Translations under genes and position numbers: made by a program
Shown here: positions 1 to 10,400 of the stretch, piece by piece
Layout: the number at the start of each line of letters is the position of its first letter
How positions within the stretch are numbered: position 1 is the first letter of the stretch
The notes under the pieces: model-generated
What the model saw: the letters and a program-made list of their open reading frames with translations, nothing else
What the model was told of the DNA's origin: nothing
Databases searched by the model: none
Assembly: GCF_028583425.1 (NCBI RefSeq)
Contig: NC_072795.1
Span: 68,958,001-69,022,000, forward strand
DNA length: 64,000 nt
Direction of reading: 5' to 3'
Source of the DNA: Eublepharis macularius
Taxonomy: Eukaryota > Chordata > Lepidosauria > Squamata > Eublepharidae

Positions 1-570
1 TCTCTCAAACAATACTCAACTGTACAACCCCTCCTCAAATCCATGTGATAGAGACATTCTGCATTTATATAGTTTTCAGTTGCAAGACTAGATATCCAGT
101 TAGGTGCAGTGCCAAGTCTGACACTCTTGTACTCCTTCAGGCACAACACACCTACAAAAAAAAGTGGGGGGGATGCCTGGATAAGCAGGAAGAGCTTCAG
201 TTCTCCTTTGAATCAAGTTTGACAATTAGCTCTTTCTTAGGATGCAGATAAAGTTCATTGTTTCCAACTATATAAACGTAGCATGGATATATTACTCTAC
301 ACCTGTTTGCTCTGGAAGAAAAGAAAGAAGAGTGCTTCCAGCAGCACAAGGCAGATTGGTTTAAATTGGAACAGTGCTTTTCTTGGAATGCCCTTCTGTC
401 TTCTGCAAAGAGAAACAAATTAAATGCATATGCATAATAATGTATCTAATAATGCTGAGAATGGCATCAAGCAGTATGAAAGCATCAAGAATCCCTGAAA
501 TATTCCTAGCTAGAAGCCACAAGAAAATCACTAGCAAATGTGTGCATTTGTTAAACAGTTTATCCTAAGC
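1..570. other. Intergenic/intronic DNA, nothing recognised
   Basis: AT-rich sequence on the 3' side of the last STN1 exon seen in the window. I searched the minus strand for the missing STN1 terminal exon and found nothing resembling it. Open frames here are short and show no family resemblance. Confidence 0.5.
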
Positions 571-906
571 CAGAGGTATCGGCAACCCTTTTTGGCAAAA
601 AATGCAGCATCTACCATGAAGATGTTAATGTGACAGCAAACAAAATGGTGGAGGAGAGAAGGGTTGTATTTAGCCAGACATGCTGGGAACATGCCAAGCC
701 CCAGCAACATGGCCAGCATCTGAAGAATTCACCTGGGACTTGGCTGGCAGCTGTGCAAGTCTGGCAGATGATGGGCATAAGCCATGCCTGTTGCCTTCTC
801 CTGCAGCACAGGATCCAGCAGTGATGTAGATGGGTAGGAAATCTGGCCCTGGATGCCAAGCAAAACAGTCCAATGTTGGCAAGTGTGCAAGGATTGCTTA
901 TCCCTG
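571..906. mobile_element. hAT-like MITE (non-autonomous DNA transposon)
   Basis: The left end reads CAGAGGTATCGGCAACCCTT and the right end, reverse-complemented, reads CAGGGATAAGCAATCCTTG, an imperfect terminal inverted repeat of about 18 bp. The flanks contain a decayed direct repeat (CCTAAGC before, TCTAAGC after), compatible with an 8-bp hAT target duplication. There is no coding capacity. The hAT assignment is inferred from the CAG...CTG ends and the duplication size. Confidence 0.5.
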
Positions 907-1036
907 AATCTAAGCTCCAGCCAGTGTAGTGACCTCCCCTAATCTGCATGCATATACCTTGAAACCTCTTCTAATTGTGAAGGAAGGAAGGTAGGTAAAA
1001 TGACAGAGAAAGGAAAGCTGAAAGATAAAAGAAAAT

Positions 1037-1336
1037 ATGACACCGCGCACGCGCGGTAAAGGTAGTCCCCTGTGCAAACACCAAGTCATTACTGACCGAT
1101 GGGGGGACATCACATCACTACTTTTTATGGGGTGGTTTCCCACTGCATTCCCGAGTCATCTACACTTTACCCCCAGGAAACTAGGTACTCATTTTACCAA
1201 CCTTGGAAGGACGGAAGGCTGAGTCAACCTTGAGTTGGTTATCTGGACTCGGCTTCCGCCAGGATTGAACTCAGGCCATGAGCAGAGCTTGGGCTGCAGT
1301 ACTGCAGCTTACCACACTGCACCAAGGGGCTCTTCC
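1037..1336 (-). repeat. tRNA-derived SINE, minus orientation
   Basis: Read on the minus strand, the element begins at about 1336 with a tRNA-like head: an A-box-like GCGCAGTGTGGTAAGC and, further on, a B-box-like GAGTTCAATCC. Its body ends near the GTAAAGGTAGTCCCCTGTGC stretch. The whole block resembles a widespread squamate interspersed repeat I recognise. It is a non-coding passenger and not a functional tRNA gene, because the acceptor stem and the rest of the cloverleaf are not intact. Confidence 0.65.
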
Positions 1337-1389
1337 ATATGTGTGTGTGTGTGTGTGTGCGCGCGCGCGCGCGCGCATGCACACGCGCA
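1336..1389. repeat. (GT)n(GC)n microsatellite, alternating purine-pyrimidine tract
   Basis: A run of GT dinucleotides passes directly into GC dinucleotides and then ATGCACACGCGCA. Purine and pyrimidine alternate without a break for about 54 bp, the classical composition for Z-DNA. It lies immediately next to the tRNA-headed end of the SINE at 1037-1336. Confidence 0.85.
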
Positions 1390-2068
1390 GACGTGCAAAA
1401 ACCCCTTTAGCTGTAAAAGGACTAGGTTAGCTCTGAGAAGCTGCTGTGTCTCACAATCGCGCAAACATTCAGGATGCCCAGATCAGAAGATGGGCACTCT
1501 TCTGCCAACTGCCTTTTCCGTTTCCACAGGCTTTTTTCTTTTGGAACTTTTACAGAACATTTCTACAATCTCAGGAGAGAAATGCCTTACCCTTTTCTCT
1601 GCCTTTCCCTTGGAGTCCATTTCCTCCTTCTGCACTAGAGCCGGCAACCACTTATTCAGTTTCTCTGTAGAAATTCCTGCCCTCTAGAGGGCAGTGTTTC
1701 CAGGTCAAGGCTCACTATGCAAGTGAAAGTGTGTAACAAACTTTTAAGTAATAAATATTTTAACAAGGCTCTCTCTCTCTCATACACACACACACCTTCA
1801 TTTTAGATGGGTTTTTAATATATGGTATTTCCATAATTAATTTAAAAGAGATTGGATCTTGTGTAAAATCTCTGCTGACAGAATTTTCATCCAACAGCAC
1901 CTGCCACTAATATTTAGATGGTACTACATATAATCATGAAAACAGAATACAATTAGTGTAAGAAATTAGCTACCATTTTAAAGTGCACCCATTTTGGTTG
2001 TTAATATTGGGTTATTTTCTTTATGTGTATAAAAGAGAAATGCGTCAGTTGTATTACACATGGCTGCA
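1390..2068. other. Non-coding DNA, nothing recognised
   Basis: Low-complexity CT/CA tract near 1770-1796, otherwise anonymous AT-rich sequence. No exon or complete mobile element seen. Confidence 0.5.
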
Positions 2069-2375
2069 CTAGGGCTGTGCACGGGTGGGTAGATTCGGTA
2101 TTCCTGCTTCAGGTTTACCCGAAGCGGGAAACCGATTCGGAATACCCCGAAATCCAAAGCGTCAAGTGGTTTGGGAATCGCTTCGGTATGCTCCGTGAAG
2201 ATTCGGAGCATAATGAAGCGAGGGGGGTGACTCCCCACCACCACCACCCACCCTCCCTGGGGCAACCCCTCCACCCCACCCCACCCCCCGCTTGCTGCAT
2301 CTGTTCCACCACATGCCCTGCCATCTGGCAAGCAGCTAGCTGTGTTCCCAGTCTTGTGCAGATATGAATGGACAC
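2069..2375. repeat. TTCGG-rich interspersed repeat
   Basis: Starts with CTAGGGCTGTGCACGGG and contains repeated ATTCGG/TTCGGT motifs up to about 2215, followed by a CCACC-rich tract. Repeats with this opening and the ATTCGG theme are familiar from squamate genomes. The right boundary is not clear and no reading frame is preserved. Class unknown, probably a DNA-transposon derivative. Confidence 0.45.
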
Positions 2376-2572
2376 TAATTATTTTAAATGATTAAATAAC
2401 CCCCCGTGAGCTCAGGTTTTGGGCAGACTGTTATTGTTAATTTGCAGGGATACCAGAAAAGAACAAGATGTCCATCTCAGAACTAGCTTTGTTTGTTAGA
2501 CGAAGAACAAACCATATCAAAGTAGCTTCCTTAATACTTGAAGCTATAAAGCAAGGCAATGGATTTCTACAG

Positions 2573-2930
2573 CAGGGGCCACCAACCTTATCTTTAATGA
2601 GTTTCTTATGAGCAATGAAAAATATTCCAAGCTCCTGCCTCCCACCAGCACATTACCAAGTTTTGTTCCGTTTTAAAAACAAATTATGGACTAGAAAGAG
2701 CACCAGAAATGAAGCTGGAGAACAATGTTTGAGTCCAGTAGCACTCCAGTAGCAGAAATGAAGCTATGAGCTAAGTGACATAGAGGAAAATCCTATGAAA
2801 TAAAAGTTTTTTTTAAAAAAGTTTAAAAAGCGTAGAACAGATTTTTTTGTGATTTTTTCTAGGTCTTCTAGGGGATGCAAAAGCTACTCTGCTGCACTCA
2901 GTAAGCTTCCAGTTAGAGACCCCTACTCTA
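2573..2930. mobile_element. Possible hAT-like MITE
   Basis: The left end CAGGGGCCACCAACCTT and the reverse complement of the right end AGGGGTCTCTAACTGG form an imperfect terminal inverted repeat (AGGGGYCWCYAAC core). There is no coding capacity. The target duplication is not convincing, so the boundaries are approximate. Confidence 0.35.
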
Positions 2931-3360
2931 AAAAATTTCATTTGCGCAGGAAATGAATATGAATATGTTATTAATTTGCACAGAGCTTGTTATTGAGTGC
3001 CAGAGAGAAAATTGCTAAATATAATATATTTGTCTGTCTTCCCACTTTCATGAGTGGTAACGCAATTCCAGAGGCAATTCCATTTTATATGTTCAATCTC
3101 TTTCTGTGGAAAGAATACAGAAGAGTTATGCGTATAAATTGAACAGGGAGGATGCAGTCAAGCAGGCACACAGGCAGACAATGCGTGTCTTTAATGCAAC
3201 ATCCGTTCTCCAAAGGCAACAGCATACCCTTTGTAGATCTGCCAAAAGGCTGCAAACCAAACTTGTTTCTCCTTCTCCCAGCTACACTCAAACAGAAAAA
3301 CTTCAGCCCCCACCCAAAGCAAGTGGTATGTCACTTTTGTGATGAGTCTTTGCTGTGCAT

Positions 3361-3540
3361 GGTGAGGGTGTTGGACTGTCACTGTGGAAGCCCTGTTCAA
3401 GCCCTGTCTCTGCCATGAAGCTTACTGGGTGACTGTGGAACAGCCACTCTGCCTTAACATAAGCTAGCTCACAAGATTGTTGGGAAGAAGAAATCCTGAG
3501 CATCTTGAAGAAATGGTGGGGTAAAGATTTAATACTCAAA
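3361..3540 (+). repeat. Diverged Sauria-type SINE fragment
   Basis: Contains the decayed middle of a Sauria SINE: a GTTGGACTGTCACTGTGG segment, then CTCTGCCATGAAGC, TACTGGGTGAC and the GATTGTTGGGAAG region. The 5' tRNA head is nearly unrecognisable. Assigned by resemblance to better copies at 28800 and 30561. Confidence 0.4.
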
Positions 3541-3708
3541 TGAAACAGCTGCTAGCCACCAGAGTGTTAACACCATTAATAAAATACCTCCAGCTGGCAA
3601 ATTATACTTATCCACGAAGCATGCTTACAGAAACTCCATCTAATAACAGGATCATGCTGTTTCTCTCATATGTGAAATACAATTGTTCCAAGAAAACTCT
3701 GTTCAAAT

Positions 3709-3763
3709 TGGGGGGGGGGGGGTTCAGTCTTAATCTCTAGGAATACCAGAGATTAAGACTGAA
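3709..3763. repeat. Poly-G run followed by a perfect hairpin
   Basis: A run of about 13 G is followed by a perfect 16-bp inverted repeat: TTCAGTCTTAATCTCT at 3723-3738 and its complement at 3748-3763, with a 9-nt loop. No function can be assigned. Confidence 0.8.
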
Positions 3764-3841
3764 ATTCAAATCACAGTTACTAAGGAATAAGAGCCACTGA
3801 CTTAACTTCCAAGTCAACGTGCTCAGAACTGTGTTGTAAGG

Positions 3842-3923
3842 CTACAGTCCTATGTATCTACCTGGGAGAAAACCCTACTTAAGAGGGTGAGACTTAATTC
3901 TGAGTGAACATGCATAGGACTAA
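3842..3923. repeat. Short foldback repeat
   Basis: The ends ACAGTCCTATG and CATAGGACT are inverted repeats around a decayed centre (CCTGGGAG...TTAATTCTGAGT). It resembles the common amniote/squamate hairpin repeat whose consensus is a nearly perfect palindrome. Non-coding. Confidence 0.45.
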
Positions 3924-4395
3924 ATTGTATGGCCTGTAAAAGGTGACATGGAAAAGCACATGAGGCTAGATGAGAATGGTAACAGTTGGATTTTACCAGA
4001 AGGTATGAAGCTGCTGATCAGAAGCGAGTGGAAAATCTTGGAAAGAAGCCACAGTATTGGGTTAGACACACCCCACTACTATCCCTTCTTACTCAATTAC
4101 ATTTGTTCCTGCAGATGCTAAACCTGAAGATATTTTCTAAAACTCTGCCAATTCTCTGTCCCATCCACCTGCCCAGTCAACATCACTGATTCTCAGTGAG
4201 AGCCAAAAATAATCTTATTCAGCTGCAGAAACCAACAAGAAGCAGAATGAAAACTCTGCACATTCTTCCCTGCTCAAATTACTGCAAAGGATTCTCCCTC
4301 TCTGTGGCAGCCATTTGGCTTTGATATTATTCTCAAAGCATTTGCTTATTGAAATTAAATTATTTGTATGTCACTAGGGAACTGAACATACTTAC

Positions 4396-4468
4396 ATTTT
4401 GGCCTCTTACAATCAGCTTTGATTATTGCAAGGGTCACTCTGTGCAGTTCTTTATCCTGCTTGGTCAC
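4396..4468 (-). CDS. STN1: STN1 exon 9 (penultimate coding exon)
   Basis: Acceptor TTTCCTGTAG precedes GTGACCAAGCAGG, and donor GTAAGT follows AAAAT. It encodes [20 protein letters not shown] and a few more residues, matching human VTREDKDLHRKIHRIIQQDC. It ends in phase 1, so a further exon carrying the last winged helix must follow at lower coordinates. Confidence 0.88.
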
Positions 4469-7400
4469 CTACAGGAAAGAAGAGAAATTCCATTGAATGA
4501 ATCTTTTTTATAATGTATGGAACATGGCAACCATTCTGCTTGCTTTCTCTCAATTAATACAAGGATAGAAAAGAAAACTCCACAGTAGCTCCAAAATGAA
4601 AAAAAGCTCTATAAGTTACACCGACCATATTCAAACCATTATTCTTTTTGAAGACTAAAGAAAATAATCTGTGTCCTGATTCATGGTTTCCATTTACCAA
4701 TCTATTTCTTTAACAATGAGGCTTAATTTAGAAGTGGCGTAAGGCCTAGCATCCCAGATGACAAAACCTATCCATGCCTATGGTATATCCTACATTGTAT
4801 TTAGATATGATAGGAGCACATATAGAATATTTACATGGGTAAGGTCTTTATTTGAAGCCTCTCTCACTTATAGGTGCTTATATGGGGCTTAAATACTTAC
4901 ACAGTAGACATCATTGGGATTCTTTGATTTCTGGAAAATAGCTCCTTTTTCCTGTAGCACCTTTATTGCTTCCGTGAATGAGTTCCTAATCAGTTTGGCA
5001 GAGAGGCCAGCTTTGGAATCCATCTGGGTGGAAACACAGACAAAAAAAGATGACATATTTTAGGGTGGCACCCTTAAAGACAGGGAGGAGCAGGCAAGTC
5101 AAATACAATAACAGGTTGTTTATTCAGATCTATACATGGAATCAAAGCACTCTAGCCCTCTCCTCCAAACAGCAGCAAGAGTGCCGCCCTGTAGATAAAA
5201 AAGGTTGGAAAAAACAACAAATGAAAGCATTTGCTGTCAAAATAATTACCTCATGAGAGACTGATCCTTTTTTAAAAAAATCTTATTTTTATTAATTTAG
5301 AAAACAAAAAGATAAAACTAGCAAAAGATTAAAAGGAAGGAGATAGAAAAAAAGATGAAAAATATATGAAAAAGAAGTAAAAAATACAACATTCAATTTA
5401 TATACTGCCCTTCAGGACAACTTAATGCCACACTCAGAGCGGTTTACAAAGTTATTATTATTATCCTCATGATATTATTATTATCATCCTCATGACAATC
5501 ACTCTGAGATAGGTGGGGCTGAGAGACCTCTGAGAGAGCTGTGACTGACCAAAGGTGACCCAGCTGGCTTCAAGTGGAGGAGTGGGGAATCAAACCCAGT
5601 TCTCCATATTAGAGTCCTATCACTCTTGACCACTACTCCAAACTGGCTCCACATAAACAGAGGCCCCCCCCCCATGAAGAAACAGAGGAATCTTCTGTGT
5701 CCGAAAAAGATCTAAATGTGGAGATACGTTTCCATTAGAACTAGTTAAGTAAGGTATTCCTCTGGTAGCAAGGATTCTGTGATGGATCTCAGCATCTCCA
5801 TCCTGAAGTACCTCAGTTTGATACTGAGATACTTCAAGTCTAGTATCGCCCTTCTAACAGCAGCAGCAATTTACATTCTTTTTGGGCACTGTGAAGAACA
5901 TGGAATATACTTCTTGTCCCCTTTCTGCAGGAAGGACAGGTTCTATGGCCCAAATACTGCAGAGATGTTGGATAGCAGCATAGGTTCTGTGAAGCTTTTT
6001 TGAATCCTTGTGAATGGGGGAAGACGAGAAAATATCCCAGTGGGAGTCAGATGAATTCTATGGAGTATCCTCTGGTAACTATCTCCAAGAACCAAATGTC
6101 TGCCTGAGAGTTGATCCACATTTCTCAAAAGTGTAGCAGCCCCCTCCCCCGAATTGGTTCATAGTCGGGCTTTGACTGGTATGTTGTCATGAGCTCGTTG
6201 GTTAGTTCTGTTTGAGAATTGTTTGTTGGAATGATTGTAGAAAGATCCTCTTCTGAATGCTTGTCTAGATGATCTCCAATTTTATCTCCTGTTGTCTTTG
6301 TTGAATCTCATAACACTTGGGGAGCAAAAGTTGTAATTTCCAAAGAGTCTCCTGACAGTGCAATTGAGTGTCTTGGGCATCACTTTTTTCTTATCTCTGA
6401 TTTCAATAAGGATGTTATCAAGAGTGTCCCCGAATACTCTGTTGTTTTGAAACAGGTAGGCTGTAACTATTGACTTGATGTGGAGGTCAGCTTGCCAGGC
6501 CTGGAGCCATAAAGTTCTTCTGGCAGCAGCTGCAGATGTCATAGCCCAGGATAAAAAGATTAGGGGATCTAACATTGTATCTGCAGTGAATTAGTTAAAT
6601 TTGAGGATTCTGTTGGCTCCCACCACTAGACAATAGTTGCTGGTTGGGATGAGCTGAAGTTTTCTAGACCAGACAATAACTGTTCTTGATACTGCTGAGG
6701 TGATGGCAGAGGCTTTGATGGCCACTGAAGTGGCTTCATGAGCTTTTCTTAGGGAAAAGTTGGCCCATTTGTCCAGACTATCCCGGATCATGCCTTCATC
6801 ATCTTCTGACAGAAGTCCAGAGATGACTGTAATGCTGCAACGGTAATACTGCTAGTGGGATCTAAACAACTGATTAGTAAATGATGGTAAAGCATACCGT
6901 TTCTTAATAAAGGTTAGAAAATGCCTGTTAGCCATAGGTTCCACCCATTCCACCTTTAATAGCTTCTCAAAACATTCAGGGAAGGGGAAGTTAATAATAT
7001 TAACTGTGCTTATATACTGCTCCTCTAGACAAACAAGCAGCCTACTCAGAGCAGTGAACAAAGTCAGTACCACTATTATCACCCCCACAATACAGCTAGG
7101 GAGCTGGGGCCAAGAGGAGTGGCTTACCCAAGGCCCTCCAGCGAGTTCAAGGCAGCAGTGAGATTCAAACCAGCAGAGTGCTAACCTGTAGTTCAATCAC
7201 TTAACCATTATGCTACAGCAGTTCCTTCTTCACTTTCACTGTCTGCATAAATGTCTGGTTCCCATTGGGAGTTGCTTCTCTCTTTCTGGTATAAGTTTCC
7301 TTTCTAGCTGCCTTAGTGGATTCGCTAGGTTTCTTTCTATGAAACTACCCCTTCTAAAATTCCCTCTCTGGGAGAGGCAGGAGGATGAATCGGAGGGAGA

Positions 7401-10400
7401 CCTGTGTCTTCCTACATCACTCTGACAAAAATTTGCAATCTCTTCCCTCATAGTTTGTCTAATCAAGTTTAGGAAATCCAGAGATAATATTGCGGTTCCT
7501 GAGCCCAATGCATTACTCACAAGTAGACCTTCTCTGTCAGCACTGGACCCTGGGACTGTTGCTATTTGTAGAGCTGCAAAATAGCTTGACTGGCTCTCGC
7601 TGGGTCCTACATCCATTGATTGGCTTATGGATGTGAGAAAACCACTCTGCAGCCACCTCCCGGTAAGTTGGTAAGGTTGTTTGAGCTGGTCGGCCAGAAA
7701 TGGCTGCTGCAGCTTCCTGAGGTAGGGAGGAATGGTGCCTCTTTTTGGCGCACTTTTGAGCCTCTGATCTTTTCACATTGGGAATGGCAGCCACTGTGCC
7801 TTCTGAGTGATCTGTGCTGCCGATTGCATTGGTGTTGCTACCGGGAACGACAGTGAAGGAGGCTTCTAGCTCTCCTTCTGAGAGGAAGCTGTTGCTGCCC
7901 TCACACGCTCTGTAATGCTGTTAGATCTGGAGAAAATGGTGGCAGCCAATAAGTTCTCCTGTCTGAAGAAGTCTTCCCCTGAAGTTTCTTCATGTCGATA
8001 TACAAAATAGAGCAGGATAGAGAGAAATTTAGAAGGAATTGAAGAAAGGCACAAGAATAAGAATCTCGAGGTAGAAGTAGGTTGAAAGGAAGGGAAGAAA
8101 AACCAATAGGTGAGACAGTTCCTATTCCGAAATGCCCTCCCTGTTGAGGCAGGAAAAGAAATGAAGAGATGGGCGACTCCCACAAATGAGACGAAGTGGA
8201 AAGTCTTTGTTCCTGCCTCCTTGAATGGAGGGTGGGAATCACCTACCAAGATGCCCTCCGCCTCAGAGGGAGAAGATCCTTTTCTTTTCAGTGCAATTAT
8301 GCTATTATACTGCACTACATCAATTCCCATCTGCTGCCAGTGCAGATAAGTGGTAGCTCTAATAGGTCAGATGTGCCTCATTCATGTCCAAATCCTTGCT
8401 GATCAGCATGGAACATCCTGAGTAACTAGGCTATAAAGAACACACCTGATCATCCAGAGCTGTCTCTGTAGTAGAGACAAGCTCTTTAAATGCCTACCGA
8501 GAATTACATTTCTAAGTAATTTGATACAATGCCCAAATGCTCTCTTATTGTTCAAGTTTTCCCTAACATCTATTCTAAAATGTACTTTCCTGTAATTTAA
8601 ATTTGCTTCCTCTGTCTGTGGCAGTAGAGTATAATTTCTTTTCTAAATACTGGAAGGATGTTACCAAGGCAAATTCGACTTCAATCTTCTTTTCTTGGGG
8701 TGAAAATATGTTCAGTATTTCCTTTTCTAAATATTACTGCCTGTATGTGTCCTATAGATTTTCTTGTAATTTTGTACTCCTGTATTAAAAGATGGCTAAT
8801 TAAAAATGTTTTCAGAATCCCAACTATCTATTATCAGAAGAAAATGCTGGCAATCCCCACCCTGGTGATACAAGTATGCAATGTGGTTCTACAGTGCATG
8901 ATGTGGTGAAGTGCGTTATTGTTTAAAGAGTTCTTGGCTACATGTTGAAAAGCTGGGGCTCCTCCCTCACCCCCAGTCATTAGAGCTCTTATGTTTTGAA
9001 AGTAGAACATTGGTGGAAGCTCCTAGGAGTTGTTAAGTGTCTGTCTCTGCCCTTTTCTCATATGTATGATTTGACAAAGTTAAAAGGCACTAGCATACAG
9101 ACTGAATATTATCTATTAACTGATGCTATATTAGGAAATGAGGCAGCAAAAAATAGGGATAATTCAGCTGTACAGTAGCGTGCTCCAGTTTGAAGGATTT
9201 GAAGCTCAACAGGAGTCCAGCTTAATCTGTTTCAGATATAGGGAGCTTATCTCAGGTGGGAGAAAGAGGCAGACCTACGAGATAACCTATCAGCAATTAT
9301 TTTGATTCCCAGAATGTAGGAGGTCAAGTAGAGGACAGGGGCCCTGCCTTTCCATGAAATGAAGACAGAAACAACAGGCCGCTCCAGAAATCCCAAGACA
9401 ACTGAACATATGCACGAGGAATCAATAGCCTGAGCTACTGACAGCTTAGTTAGCTGTCAGGATTTCATAATTAACACGTAAAGGGGCAAGCTTTTGGTCT
9501 GTACTTAGTATTGTTTGGTACAAGCTTTCATTCACCAACAACATGTGTTGCGCTAGTTTATCTTGCTCAGCAAACACAGAGGGGGGGAGGGTTAATCTAG
9601 ACGACATTCCTTGAGAGGATTCCCAGTTGAAGGTCTAGGCTGACATCAATTCAGTTCCCAAATACCTAAAGCACAGGACACTAGTCAAACACTTTAAAAG
9701 CCTCTTGACTAAATGTGTGTCAGTTCTGGCTTTAAGATTACAGATAGAATGGAAGGTGGAAAAGGTTAAAAAAAAAACCCAGATTATGAATAACACTGTT
9801 GAGAGGTTTCAGTACAGCGAGTGATTTGATACTCCCAGAAAAATGGCATTATAAAACAGCACACCTTTACTAATGAAGTATTGCTTGTCTCAGGACACTG
9901 AACATAGTATATAATTAAAATGTGGTTTTGCACGGTTCAGGAAACAAGATCTAGCAGTCTCTGCCTCCATCATCTTCAGCTTTCCTTTTTTCACTTTTTC
10001 TGCTCCCCCACCCCCCAGCTTTACCTTCCTTCCCTCCTGTCTTTTACATGTTTAAGTCTGTCCCTTCCCACTCCCTCACTTTGACACTAACAGAGGCTTA
10101 GAATCATTGGCAATGTTAGCTGTAGCTTGCCTAGTAGCAGCAATCCCTAAAATAGCCACCAAGATCTCCCAACTTAGTTTCATAAGATCTCAGAGCACGC
10201 TTTAAGAAGCAGACATTGATGTTATTATTTCTGGGTTTTACTAACCCACAATATATATTTTTTTATATTTCATATTTTCCTGCAGACCTGGGGTTTCCCC
10301 TAGGCTTGTAGAAAAATCCCCCATGTCTGTCCCTGGATCCACTGTGTGTGTGTTTTTGATCCACGTTCTATGGCCCAGTTCAAATGAGATAAAATTATAA

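Noticed and set aside
1235..1687. 150-codon open frame with Cys-Val and Ala-Arg runs
   Set aside because: Created by translating the (GT)n(GC)n microsatellite and an adjacent SINE.
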